DNA of 64,000 bases from Rhynochetos jubatus (taxonomy: Eukaryota > Chordata > Aves > Eurypygiformes > Rhynochetidae). Positions 27,101 to 40,854 of this stretch are shown here, one piece after another. The first letter of the stretch is position 1. Every line of letters begins with the position of its first letter. Position numbers and translations under genes: made by a program. The stretch spans positions 15,150,664-15,214,663 of the forward strand of contig CM050653.1 in the NCBI GenBank assembly GCA_027574665.1, written 5' to 3'. The notes below the pieces were generated by a model, which saw nothing but the letters and a program-made list of their open reading frames with translations, made no database searches and had not been told where the DNA came from.

Positions 27101-30100
27101 TGCGAAAGTGATAGGACTTGCATAGTGTTTTACACTAGAAGCACAAAAAATTAAGGGAAGAAAACCAGAACGTTTTGAGTGTCAGTATAGTCAGACATCT
27201 TCTAAGTTTCACGTTAGGGTTATCTTTTGCTAAATGCTACTGCAAATGGCTACTAGGTACTTTAGTTATAATTAACAGGAAGATTTATAATGTGTTGTGT
27301 TAGCAATTGTAGAAAATATTCTAAGAACTTTCCTGGTGGATATGAACATAATTACTTGCGTAACACTTCAACAATCAGTTCTTTCCCACTTGAACAGGAA
27401 TCGGTATCCCGCATTGAACCACGCATGGAAAAATCTTAATATTCTTGCTGCAAATGGTGCTGCGTCCCAATGTATTAAATAGCCGGTAAGCAGATCCATG
27501 AGACAAGTTGGTTAACATGAAACGGGCAACACTCATGTCTGCACCTGCGGAGAGTGATGTGATATTCCTCTCAAAAGTTAGATAAGTTCACCGCCGACTC
27601 TCATAGCACTTAGTATAGCACTGAGGCCAATAGCACCAGTTGCCACCAGGTAATTCTGTCTTATAAGCACTTGAGATAACAATGTTTTCTTCTGACTGAA
27701 TCACTCTGTGCTACATTACTGCTAGACTGTCAGATTTCATACACTGGAATTTTGGTTATCTAAAACACATGGAATTTTTTTGCTCAAATTGGTGTCAGCC
27801 AGTTTTCCAGTATGTGATGATACATTGTCCATTGAAATTAAAACTGAATCTACCAGTGTCGAGGAAATTTCTGATTTCCTTTGCTTCTTCCATTTGGAGG
27901 ACAAATATCAATAGACAAATGCATTCCTCCGCAGCATAATTAATACAGGACTACAAACTGGAAGTGAAACCCGCAGAGAGAGGAATCGCAACCACACGTC
28001 ATTTTCAGGCCTGTTTTCCTTCTGCAAAGATACCTTCCAAGTGGTTAAGGTTATAACATTTCTGAATTACAGCTTTGGAGTATAAGACAATATAAAACAT
28101 AGGGGTTTATTTTTAAAATAGGCATGCAGAAACACAATTTAAACTTGAGATGGGTTTTGGATTTAAACCTGGGTCCTTCTTCACTGTAAATTAAACAAAA
28201 ACCAAAAAACAATTCCAGTTTGTCGTTGCTGAAACTGTGGAGGAACATGCTGTCAGCTGAGTAGCATTACAGGTTTTGTTTCAAGTCTTCCCTATTACAA
28301 TAAAAAGCAACCAGTAAAGAAAGTAATTCTGCATTTGCAAAACTGCAAAATTAAATTTCTCAGATTTCTTGTATTTGCTTTTTTTCCTTTCCCCTGTGAC
28401 TGAATATGAGTGAGAGTTGCAGTGTACATCAGTGGTAGTAGACATGGAAAGAGGGATTATGCTGAGCTGTAATTTGGAGCATATAAATGAATGACTGAAT
28501 CATCAGTGTAGATGGCACTGACCTTTGAGGGGAGTTCAGCCAATCAGCTGTATCCCAAATCAGTATCCTTGGTCAATACTTGTAGGGTTGGGGGGTAAGT
28601 AGGTCTGCCTGTCCATGCCATCCTCCTCTTCCCTTCTTGGTTATGGCCCTTTGTTAGCATAGAAAGAACAACTTGCTTGGGGCTCAGTCTCACGAAGACA
28701 TTTAATGCAGATGTTCACATACCAGCTCAGGGCTGGATTCACATGCTTGAACACAGATGTGTCATATGAGTTATCGCAGTCTGGGTGTCAGCACGGGGCT
28801 GGCAGATGTGACAAGGACCTACAGGAGTCCTTGCCCAGTAGCTGGAGGTCCAGCAGCGTTACCTGTGGCGGCCAGGTGGCAATAGCTGCTTATGTTTGAG
28901 CGCTGAATCAAGGCTGGATATCCAAGCTCCCAAGGAAGACCTAAACAACAGCATCAAAAGTGTCTATAAAATGACTCCATTCAGGCTAGGACACACTGAC
29001 TAGTGCGGCAGCTGCGTCATTCTGGAGTCTGCTGACTTACAGCTCCCTGGGCTTGAAAGGGAGCCTGCACACCTAGCTCACCTATTGCAGGCACCTAAAT
29101 TCTGATGTCTTTATCCGTAGCCTGAATCCCACCCTTTGTGTATCCCCTTTTCTCTTTGCAAAGAGTAATCTTGAATGGGGTGAAGTTTAAAATTTCCAAA
29201 AATGTCAAAGTTACCTAACTTTAAGGCTTTTTTGTTTTCAAAAGAAACAAGGCTTACTTTCAAAAGCGACAGAAGCTTTGAGTAAGCTGCTCTTGTTAAA
29301 AGTTGGTGAACAAGTGTCTGAAAACGGCACGTAACCGAGGTGCACAGAGCTGTAGTCTGAATGGATGGAAGCTGTCACGCTGTGTAGCCGTGGCTGTATG
29401 AGATGAAAAAGGAGCACATTTTACTAATGGAAGGGAGGAGACAGTGGAGTGCTTCATTCTGCAGTGATGACAGAGCATTAAATTGGTCGGGGGAGACAAC
29501 GTTGGGGGTGCGTGGTTTTTTTCAGTTTGCTGTGCATGTGCGTGTGATACATCAAATTTTCTAAAATGCCAAGGAAACGTTGAAGCCCAGATCAAATTTT
29601 AGTAATAGCTTTGTGTGCTTTTGAAAATGACCTGTGCTCAATTTGTGTTTGTCAGAGTCCTAAATGTCATCTGTTTTTATCTGTCACTTTTTATCATACA
29701 GCTGAAGAAGTGCACCCAGATACGAACCCCAGTACAGCACAACCTTTCATTTGTAACTAACATAAGGCACATGTTATTACTTTCTGAAAAGAAACTGCCT
29801 ACTTTTGAGAGATGCCAGATTGTTTGTTTATATTTTAAACAAAACATGCACATTTTAATTCATGCAAGAATCTACTTCTGCTGTTTACTCCATGCATGCA
29901 TACATAAATACATATGTGTGTGTCCTATCCTTACGTAGTTTTTAAATTCTGGAAGAAGTATGATTTTTGTAGTATTGGGCCAAGAAAGTACATTAAAATT
30001 CCTCTCTAAATACAGACATTAGAATCATTGAATCTGTTTGATGTAGTACAGTACAATATGTATGGTGTCCAGGCATTCTCAGGCAGGTCAGGTAAAACCA

Positions 30101-30400
30101 AAGGCATAATAAGATGCATGAAACAACAGGTCAACTCTGTTTACCAACAGCTACAGCTAGTCAGTATTTAACTTAATAATGAAAGAAAAGACAGTGGGTA
30201 ATCAGATGACCTCTGACCAGAGTTGATTGTAGTATTGCTTTGGTCTAGACCTCAATATCCAGGGTAAACCTGAGACTCCATGACAAACTGAAACTGGAAA
30301 CACTTCAGTGCTTTTCTTTAAGATGGGCTGCCTAAAGCGTCTGCTAACTGCTGCTTTCAAATGGTTGGAGGGAAAAAAATTAGTTTCAGCCTTCTTTTAA

Positions 30401-30667
<267 letters not shown>

Positions 30668-32011
30668 TAGGCACCAGATATCAATCAATACACTCTCAAA
30701 ATCCACCCTTGTAATGCTTTTGTTGTAGGAGATGACTGCACATCAGTTGGAAAGACAGCACTGCATTTTTATTAATGGCTTTTAAAAAGCCTTTATGTAG
30801 GGAAGTATTGAGCTCACACAACTCAAACTGTAACAGAATGGAACGTGAAAGTTATTTTCTGCAGAGCAACTGCTTTTCTTCTCATTCTTCAGATGGAATT
30901 TTGGAGTCACGGTTTGGTATCATTCAAACTGAATTCAAACTTGTAACATCATCTGGTTTATTTAACAGACTTTGATATGGTTGTGGAATACAACATTTCC
31001 AACCTATTCTCAGCAGTTACAAAATCTCTGGAAAGTTCTTGTTAAAGAAAAAGGGGGTTAAAGCTTACATGGATTTTAGTCATAATGTAGTCCTGAACTT
31101 CAGTCTATCTTTTCGACTAAATATAGACCAAGAGAGTAAATTCCAAGCTTGACTCATGAGTTACTTTCTCTTCTTGGGCTGTAGCTTATGATTTATATGC
31201 TTCCTGTGGTTACATTATCTGAACTGTGTCATGCTTGGTTTTATGCTGAAATTGGGCAAAATTCTGGTTTCTGTTGATGAAGTTCTGGGTTCTTTTGAAA
31301 ACCTGAAGCTAAAACAGGCATGTAAACTAACATAAAGTAGAAATAACCAAAGGCAAAATTCACAGCTTTTTTTGTACTTTAACAATGAAAATACATCTGT
31401 TTTCTTGGCTTACATCTATGATCTTGTAGTTCTGCATTTTCTCAGCTTTACAAAAACTAACACAAAAATCCTAGTGCAGGAGGTATCGTTAACTCATTCA
31501 GAGGTTATTAATTTAGCTTATAATAAAACCACTTGTTATTTTGTTTTCTACCCCATTCTTCCCAGAAGAAAACTACTGGAATTTCAGTTAAATCAGCAAA
31601 GCAGTGTCTTTGGTTACAGTGTTTGAGATATACATAGCTCTGCATAAGGACTGGTATTTCTCTTGCGTGTTCTGTTCTAGGTGGTAACAGTCATTTACGT
31701 TCGGTCTTAAAGAAAGTACCTGTCATGCGGAGTTCAGCTAATTGTTTTTTGACATGAGGACTGAGATTGGTGTATTTAACCCTCTGCTAGATATATTTTG
31801 AGAAGTTCCTTTCCATAATATAGGTAATAATTTATCCTCTAACGTGACAAGTGAGGAGATTTCAGATGCATTGTCAAATGCATACATTTTTATTAACATT
31901 CAGTAACACAACTGCCTTTTTATTTTCTCAATTGCCCTATTTTGCTATACTGAACTGTGTAAAAGGTCTACTTTTCATATTAAATAAACATAATTTATAT
32001 ATTGTAGATAT

Positions 32012-32890
32012 TGTGGTTTAGGTCCAGCTGGCAACTAAGCACCACACAGCTGCTTGTTCATTCTTCAGCCCTGTGGGATGGGGAGGAGAAAACAGGCTCA
32101 TGGTTTGAGACAAGGACAGGGAGGGTTCACTCACTGGTTACAGTCACAGTCAAAAGAGACTCGACTTGGGGGAAAAAATGAATTTATTATCATTCAGATC
32201 AGAGTGGGATAATCAGAGAGATAAAATCAAATCCTAAAAACACCTTCCCCCACCCCTCCCTTCTTCTCAGGCTCAGCTTTGCTCCCCATTTCTCTCCCTC
32301 TTCCCCCCAGTGGCACAGGGGGACAGGGAATGGGGGTTGTAGTCCGTCCATCACATGCTGTCTCTACCGCTCCTTCCTCCTCAGGGGAGGATCCTCACAC
32401 TCTGCCCCTGCTCCAACGTGGGGTCCCTCCCACAGGAAAAAGTCCCCCATGAACTTCTCCAACGTGAGTCCTTCCCACGGGCTGCAGTTCTTTACAAGTG
32501 GCTTGGGTGTGGGTTCCCCCCATGAGGGAACTTCAGGAGTGGACTGCTCCAGCGTGATCTTCCCATGGAGTCACAGAATCCCTCAGGCACAGCCATGTGC
32601 TCTGATGTGGGGTCCTCTTGTGGCTGCAGGGGGTTTCTGCTCCCCCGTGACCCTCCATAGCTGCAGGGGCACAGCCGGCCACCTCCTCCCTGCCATTCTC
32701 TCACATCCCACTCCTCTCTCTGCTACAGGTTCTCTATGTTTTCCCCTCTTAAATATGTTAATCACAGAGGTGCTGACTGGCCAGAGCCGGGTCTGACTTG
32801 GAGCCAGGGAAGCTTCCAGGAGGTTCTTACAGGAGCTGCCCCTGTAGCCCCTCCTCTGATACCAAAACCTCACCACACAAACCCAATAGA
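32012..32890 (-). mobile_element. Solo LTR of an avian endogenous retrovirus (ERVL-like)
   Basis: An 879-bp LTR begins TGTGGTTTAGGTCCAGCTGG and ends AAACCCAATAGA, where the canonical terminal CA appears mutated to GA. It is flanked by a perfect 5-bp target-site duplication, GATAT, at 32007-32011 and 32891-32895. A 5-bp duplication fits ERVL-like integration. The middle carries repeated CTCCAACGTG / CCCACGGG words typical of this bird LTR family. On the minus strand there is a TATTTAAG TATA-like box (near 32750) followed about 560 bp later by AATAAA (32183-32188 region), which sets the orientation. No internal gag, pol or env sequence is present, so it is a recombined solo LTR. Terminal CA loss and substitutions suggest moderate age. 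Confidence 0.85.
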
Positions 32891-35278
32891 GATATGCACA
32901 TTATTTCAGTGAAGGAAGCAAAATAATTTTAAAAGACAATCATTTCATCTGTGCCCTTGAAATTTTGTATTCCATTGGCTTATATTGACTGGTGCTGGTA
33001 TGTCCAGGTGCCTGACATTTCAGCATTTTTGTGCCTCTGGAAATCAAGATAGCTTGGTTGGATATGGCTGCCACGTGGTGACTCTCGCGGCTGTTTTTCT
33101 TAGACCAAAGGCAGTGTTTCATGCCTGAGTTGAATGGCATCAATGTCACATCAACAACAAAAAAAGTTCTTTGATGCAAACCTGGCACGGTGAAATAGAA
33201 GACCTGCGTGACCTAGCTAACTCTGTGTGATTGCTGATGAAAGAACTGGGAGAGAGTGAGTAAAACTGAGGATAACGGAGTACCGGGGGAATCTGATGTT
33301 AATCACAAGGGTAGGACTGGAGAGCAGTGTGGTTGTTCTGCACGTTCAGGCTGCTCCTGACGCACAGAGAGCTCCGTCTCACAGCTAGGTCACGCTGTGA
33401 CAAAACGAAAGGCCCGGCACACACAACGGGCTTGAGCAGAGGGAGCACGTTGGGACTAGAACTGGGGCAAGAGCCACCCCAGTCCCGTGATAAAGGAAAG
33501 ACACATTTGGCAACAAACACTTGGAAAGAACTAGGCAATCCAGATGGAAAAATACTGTTTGCTCAAAATGTGCTTTGAAGGACCTGTTCAGGGGGTTGAG
33601 GCACGAAGTGTATAGGGTTTTCTTTTCTCTCCTCACACCTTTATCAACAGTCAAACTGCAGAGCAGGTGAATTCCTCTGGGCTCTGCGAGACCTTTTGGA
33701 GAACGTTGTAGCAACTTGCTCAATTTCAGCCTCAAACTTAACTCTCCCAAGTCAAGTCCGTATCTTGGGCCCAGTGCTGAGAGAGCGTGTCGCTTGCTCT
33801 GGGCACAGAGGAGCTACAACAGCTGCGAGGGAGCAGCTTTCAGTTGTCCTTAAGGTATGTGAAGGACGTCCAGGACCCTGTGTAATGTTCTGCAGGAGGG
33901 ATCATGGCTGAGCTGTCTTCCCAAGACTCCTCTGTGTTTTACAGGCTTTATCTTAGCTATATTAAGAAAGAATCTGAATATCATTTTAAGAAATAGTTTG
34001 GGCCATGTGGGCATGACACTTGTTATCTGAGTTGTTTCCCCATCTGGCTCCACAGCCCATGTGCATCACAACTCTTTTCCCACTGACCCTTTCCAGCAGA
34101 GACCTTCCCCCTTCACTTGGCACCTCCCATCATGCCCCTCCCCACACGAGGCATCCAAGTGCCTCTTCATGAGGCTCTTCTCCGGGGAGCTCTCTTCTCT
34201 GCGGTCTGGTTTATCATGATAATGCTACAAGAAATTTGAAAAGAAATAGTTGGTTGCAGTTCTGCATCCTTAAAATATTGTTTACATTAGCAGTGAGTGT
34301 TATTTTCAGTGTGTTTTACCCCTTTGCCCTGCTATCCTTTCCTTTCCTCTGGACGTTTCAGAGGTTACCTAAATGGAAACAGTCACAGCCTTTGTGGATG
34401 GGAAGAAAAATCACTCACAGCACATTATCCTTGCCAGGAGCTGGTAATGGCCAGGCTGTCTGAAATCCTTAGCACATTCGTATTAAAAGCAGCATTGTTT
34501 ATGTGTGAAATGTTATTTCTATTATAGTTTGGTAGTTAGTGCCAAACAAAATTTGACATTTAAGTATGTCCAAAAGATTATTTCAAAGTCTCATACAAAG
34601 AAGCCTATAACAAAATGTCCCATGCTAGTTTGCATACCATTGCTGGACACTTAACTTAGGACAAATTTTTCCTTAGCCTACAAGAGAATTACTGCGCCTG
34701 TGTGTGAGGCCTTGTCAGGGTTTGTTTTTCTTTAATATTCCTTCACCTCCTCTTTTGTTTTCATCAACACATGCCACCAACTGATGTTAAGTTTAACTGT
34801 GTCATGGAGTATGAATGATAACAAAGTGGAGGACAAGCATGTAAACTGCTCATCACAATATTGGACAATTTTATTTTGCTTTCTGCAAGTTTAAGGATAT
34901 TCTGAGGGCAACTGCTATAGTGCTTCACCAAACGATGGTACCAGGAAGTTATCAGGCAGAGGTGCCCCAAATTATTTTATAACCTGACTTGAAACTAGTG
35001 TATAAACAAGTCTGTTTCTTCATTCTCCATCTTAGATGTATTTTATGTTTGCGTGTATCCCAAGCACTCAGTGGTAGACAGAAAGTACAGAACAGTAAGA
35101 ACAACATGGTTATTCCTTAAATAGTCTGTCCATTTCTCTAAATTAGAAAGTGGATTGTATAATGACAAAATAGAGCAAAGGAGAAAGAAAGAGATGTTAA
35201 CTTACTCACTGGGGACTCGCAAATGTGTATGTGTGTTAAGTGACATTGCTTTACCCATATCACCAAAAACAGGTATCC

Positions 35279-35295
35279 AAAAAAAAAAAAAAAAA
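35279..35295 (+). repeat. Poly-A run (17 A)
   Basis: Seventeen A with no recognisable retroposon upstream. Confidence 0.9.
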
Positions 35296-35411
35296 GTAAA
35301 CTTTACTCAAAAATATTCTTGCAGGACTTTAATCTGTTTTAAATTGCTTTAATGCAGATTTATGTTGGGTCAGAGTTAAGTCATTGGTGGATATTGGTGG
35401 GGTTTGGGGGA

Positions 35412-35440
35412 GGGGGTTGGTTGGTTGGTTGGTTTGGGTT
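35412..35440 (+). repeat. (GGTT)n with adjacent G runs
   Basis: Four to five GGTT units preceded by GGTTTGGGGGAGGGGG. A G/T-only stretch of about 50 bp with G-quadruplex potential. Confidence 0.85.
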
Positions 35441-38400
35441 TTCAGTGATAGTTACTACCTGTTAAATATGTAGTTGAAATATTTTGGGCTTCTTACATAA
35501 CCCATGCATGCAAGTAGCTCCTGTGAATCTTGAAAGACATTTTAAACTCCAGTTACACTAGTCATAGCAAGTCTCTCCAGTAGCACTAAACAAAGTTGTT
35601 TTCTGTTCTTGATTTTAAAGAATTAAAGCAGATTCTTCTTCTCAACAGAGGGGAAGTTTATTGTTCAGAAGAAATGAAGCCTGGCAATAAATAAATAGAT
35701 GAAATATGTTGGGAGTGATAGATGATCAGTGTAGCTGCGTATACATCAGCTGTCCTGGTGACGTTAGCTCCATCCTATGTTTTGATAGCTTACAGAGACA
35801 GGCTGTTCAGAAGTTTTTCCCTTCTTATGTTAGGCATTAACAGAGCAAAATGGAGGTGGAATGTATAATCTATGTTTATTTTGCAGTTCAGGAAAGAAGT
35901 GTCTCAAAAACTATGTTCTTGTGGATAAAGCTTTTAGCTGAAAAATGTCTCTAGTATGTTTTGCATCATACAGAAGAGAAGCTGCACTGCTGATCAATAG
36001 TTTTTTTCATGTGGATGACAATGATGCTGTACAATGGGGTTTTATGGTGATCACCTGACACCCATAGTTGAGCAGTGTGTAGAAAGACAACTCCTAATGG
36101 ACGTTTACTGGCTGTCACTCTGCAATCATTTTCCACCGAGAGAGCATTGTCCTGAAATATAATTGAAATAAAATAGGCACTGTGCTGCTGTAAATCTAAA
36201 TAGCTTGAAAATAGTAGGCTAGACTCCCCCAGCTTACTGAGGACATTTTAATGGAAACATAAATACCATAATCATATGCTTTTTGCATGCATTTTGCCAT
36301 TAAAAAGAAAAAATGTTCATTTTAGAAGGGAGACCTTTATGAACTGGTTTCTTTTCTATCAGAAGTGGAATCAAGTTATGTCAAAGGAATATTTGGGAAC
36401 CGAAAATAACCCCACTTGCTTTAACTGTCATCTGTTTGGTGCGAAGAGGCAAGATGCTGTTTTTAAGGTCAGGCCACATACTTTGTCACTTTTCCAAAAA
36501 GAAAGGGAGAACATTTTATTTAGATGTTAACTTTTATTCACTCAGTAGTATCATTGTGCTTAAATTGGCATGAGAGTAATGAATCCTGGGAACTGGAAAG
36601 AAACACTTTAATAAAATACAGCAATATGTAAAAAGTGAAATAAGCAGACCCTGTCTTTCTAGTATGTGTAAAATAACTCTCAGCAATAGCAGAATGGTGG
36701 GTCATGAAAGCTATGAAATAATAATATTGCCATGCCTGAATAAATATTTGTTAAAAAAACAAGGCATTTGTGTGGCTATATTAAACTTCTTTATTAGTAG
36801 TGTCAGTCACAGGAGTGTTCTTAAGTCTGTGGGATCTTTTATGCATAGGAATCTGAACTTACTGCCAGTCCCAACAGAGACAGAGGTAGGAGTTATTACG
36901 CAGGGTGTTGCATCCTGAAAATGCTAGGGTATTTCTTGTTTTTTATATGAAGAGATTTTTTGATGGTTCTGGAAGTTGAGTTGAAGAACGCTTTCATGAA
37001 GGGAAAGGCCATGGCACTGTAAACCATCTAACCACTGGCATTTAAAATCTGCAGAGCTGGGCAGAAGGCTCACTGACAACCTAGGTTAAATAAGATTATG
37101 AGTAAGCTCTTCCCTCCTGCCTCTGTTTACTTCTGTTTGCTGATGTGGAAGTGTTTTCCTACATGTGAATCCTTGTTCTTCATTGTTTATCATCCTCTGT
37201 CGTCAGCCCTCTGGATGACGTTCTGCTTGGGGAAGGTACCACTCATGTGGGTAAATACTCTGTAAATACTTGTTTAGGCTGCAAGCCTTTCAGAGCAGGG
37301 ACCAGTTTCTTATCCAAGCTCCCTGTAGAATCGTAATTTTTCAGAAATTAATAACAATAGATTTTAAATCCTTATCTTCTAGTGAGTGTCACCCTTTTGT
37401 GACAAAACAAAGCTTAATTCCTGTGAGAATCTTGCTTCTGGAAAGATTTTCCTGGCCTAGAAAACGGCACATGCCATTATGGGATAATCAAACAAACTTT
37501 CCAAGACAACCCAGTGGAGAGCAATGGGTTAATGAACTATTTGCACTTCTCTAACATGTAAAACTGAAAATAATACTTGGAAGTCATTGTGGTGTTTTTC
37601 TTCTTCTGTCTGTGATAACCCAGAGAAGGATTAGTTAGAGCCTCTGTGAGACTCTTCATGGGGTTTAATTTCACTTTAGTGCTAACACATTGGGTTTTTT
37701 TGTTCCTCTACCCTTCATCCTATAAGCCAGTAATCCTTGCCCCCAGGACTGCCTAAAAATTAGCTTGGTCTCTCATACACCCGTGTATTTAGAACCCAAT
37801 AGACACTATTAGCATTGGCATTTTATTATCTTAGGTTGGTTGTTTTCTTTTGTTCTTCCATCTTGATAGAATATAAGGCAAGTTTTAATATAAATTCATG
37901 AGGATTTATGTAGGCTCCCTATTGTGAAAGTATGCAATTGCACTCCCTGTTTGGGTTACCACTTTGGTGGAATAAATGGCAGACTTACAGTGAACTCTAT
38001 TCAGGTCTCCTATTTTAATTATGTGAAAGTCCTGGTTTCTTTCTGAATAGATACCAAGCACTGATACTGTTGTGAGAACCACGTCTTTCTCCATTTACCA
38101 CAGCCGCAGCCTCACTTAAACCCCGGTGGCTTTGCTTCCTCTCTCCTCCAGTCGGCTTGCTGTGTAATCTGAAGTGTGACAGCTATTTGTTTGTTTTCAC
38201 AAAAGCAGCCCGAGTTAGTATGTCTACAGATGGTTGCAGTGGGAAAATGCACAGAAAGATAAGAAAGAGATGAACTTCCTGCTCCGGGTTACAAAACCAG
38301 GGGGTGAGATGGGGCCCACCCCAACATGCCCTTAGTGCCCCCGTTAGCCATTGCTAACAAGCTCCCTTTGCTGGAAATCAGGAGATTTGTGATTAGCAAT

Positions 38401-38675
38401 TCTTTAAGTGCAGCTACTGCTTGTGATGAGAGACTATACTTATAAGAGTAAATCAAAACCAGTCACTTTTCATCCATTTAAGGGTATATTAGGCATTAGG
38501 ATTTTAAATACATTTTGTATTTTTGAAATACAATTGTACCTGAATTATCTATAATATTTTTCATTGATATATTTGTGCAATTTGCACAGATGCAGATCAG
38601 TTGGGCATTCTGTTGCTTGGAGAAAAAAGAACAACAAATATTTTTTTCAGATGGTAGAAGCAGCAGCGTTTAATT

Positions 38676-38745
38676 AAAAAAACAAACAAACACAACAACA
38701 ACAACAACAAAAAACCACCCCAAAACCAACCAAACAACAAAAATA
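38676..38745 (+). repeat. A-rich (CAA)n/(CAAA)n simple repeat
   Basis: CAAA units, then about seven CAA units (38690-38710), then A/C-rich sequence. The + strand is nearly free of T and G. Confidence 0.9.
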
Positions 38746-40833
38746 AAGAGAAAAATTATATATCCTAGTATGAAACAAAACATGATGCAAAAGCTAGAGA
38801 GGGCAGTGTCTCAGGCATCAAATGGTTATTGTAAGGCTTGAGACTGCAGCCAAAAAAAAGCTGTGTGTGTAACATGCACATCTTCATTTCCCACTAATGC
38901 CGTCTATACAATTTGGAGTTCTTCATCCTGAGAAAATTATGGGGAATATTTGAGTACACAAAGCTGAAAAAGCCAAGACTCTCCCATTCATTAAATGAAG
39001 TACTTTGATCCTACCAGTGTAAACTATTAAAATCTGTTCTTTGCTAGTCCTGCTAACCAAAATTTGGATTGTGGACTGATGTTATGCAGCACTTGAATGC
39101 CATAATTTAATCAGTTTAATTTGTTGTTGCTGTTGAATGTGGCCCTTTCTAAACAGAACACAAATTTATGATTCTTCTATCTTTTAAGTCCCTCCAGTCA
39201 GCCCATCTGTTCCTCTTTGGTGGAGGATTCAGGCTTCTCCTCTGTAAGCATTTAAAGATCTGGGGGTTTTATTTTAGAGTTGTCTGGTTACAGGGGAGGG
39301 GTGCACAGGCAGACCTTTGGGAGCATGCTGTGCCTTCACTGAGTCCTGTCTCTCCACTTGCTAAAACTAAGTATACAATTTGAAGTTAGATCTTTAAATT
39401 AATGTAGGTTAATGGAGGAAAAGTAATTTTTTTTTTCTTTTTTTTTTTTTACATGTAGGAGGTTCTAATGCTGGAGGGTTTTGGAGGGCTTTTTTGTTCA
39501 TTCTTTATGAATGGTATCTCCTCACAGATGAGACCAACTACATTTAACTGCATTGTTTATCCTTATAGCCTGTCTTGTTTGTTTATGTGACTTAAAAACC
39601 ATCCTGCTTACGGTTGAATTAGTTTGTCACTGGCGGAAGTGTTGTGGGGAGGAACCCTCCACAGTAAATTTTAGGAAGAAAAAGAACATCACTACATAGA
39701 TGTTGGGGTTTGGTGGTTAATTCCTTTTAACATCCTGTAAACTCATTGAGTGAGTGCTTATGAAACACACCACATTGGCAACCCTGGAAATTGAGAAATT
39801 GCTGAAAGATCTCATTTCAATTTGTTCTTGGTTGGAAAGTTCAAAACCAATGTTTTTTCACTCGTCACTCAGAAAACAGTGTATGTTACTGAAGTCTTAT
39901 ACTTCATAACTTCTTGTTAAAGAATTGGTTTATAAGGTGTTTGAAATCTTGTTCCTTACGACTCAAACACTATGATGTGAGACATTAAAAAGTTTCTTGC
40001 ATGACCTATTTTATATGATTATGTATTTCCGAACAATGTTCTTCTAACATCAGACTATTTACTTGCCATGATTTTTTTTATTTCTTAAAATACTAGTGAC
40101 ATTTAAATAGCTTTTCAATTTGATGCATTCAGAGAAATCTTTCTTACATGATGGATATATGCAATGTTATTACAGTAAATAGATCACATATTTGTAATGG
40201 ATGGGTAATTTCATCTGCCCAGAGTTTAGATGGTGATATAACATATAAGACTCAATGTATGAAAAAAAAGGCAAAGGAGCATAATTCTGCTTCATTTGAA
40301 TTTTTGTGTATAGTTTTGTAACAACAACGCATGGCACGCCTGAGTCGCATCGCATTCTATAATGAAATTGTTGTTCTGTGTGCAACAATTCAGTCTCAAT
40401 TACAGCCTTCCCTCATTCCTAGGTTTCCCTTTAAAAGGAAGCACTATAAGAACTGGGATAAAAAGAGAATGCAGAATTACTATTACCAACATTTTAAAAA
40501 GCAATTGGAATCCATAAGACTTCAAGGGATATGGGAGCTAATGTCCCACACACTTCTCATTTCCACGTATCTTTGGGAAGGAAATTTATATGCAGAAGGC
40601 TGCAGTACCTGCAGTAACAAGCCTCCTAGGTAGTAGGAGTAATTGCCCTAAAAGTGTTCTGACCTAGCAAACAAAGGAGACAGAAAATAGTAGCATTGGT
40701 CTTTATTTCCTGAGACACAGTTCATGGCTCATTAATAGTTGTAGTATATATATTACTGGGTATTATATGCTGCAGAGAAAACAAACAGAAGCTGCCTGTC
40801 ATTACTTTGTAATTGTGTTAGTAGATACAGTGT

Positions 40834-40854
40834 AAAAAAAAAAAAAAAAAAAAA
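40834..40854 (+). repeat. Poly-A run (21 A)
   Basis: Twenty-one A followed by a GA-rich stretch (to about 40881). I see no retrosequence body upstream and no target duplication, so I treat it as a simple repeat. Confidence 0.9.

Noticed and set aside
28930..29130. Possible ancient amniote repeat (GGCACCTAAATTCTGA text)
   Set aside because: It looks like old transposon text, but too short and diverged to name without a repeat-library search.
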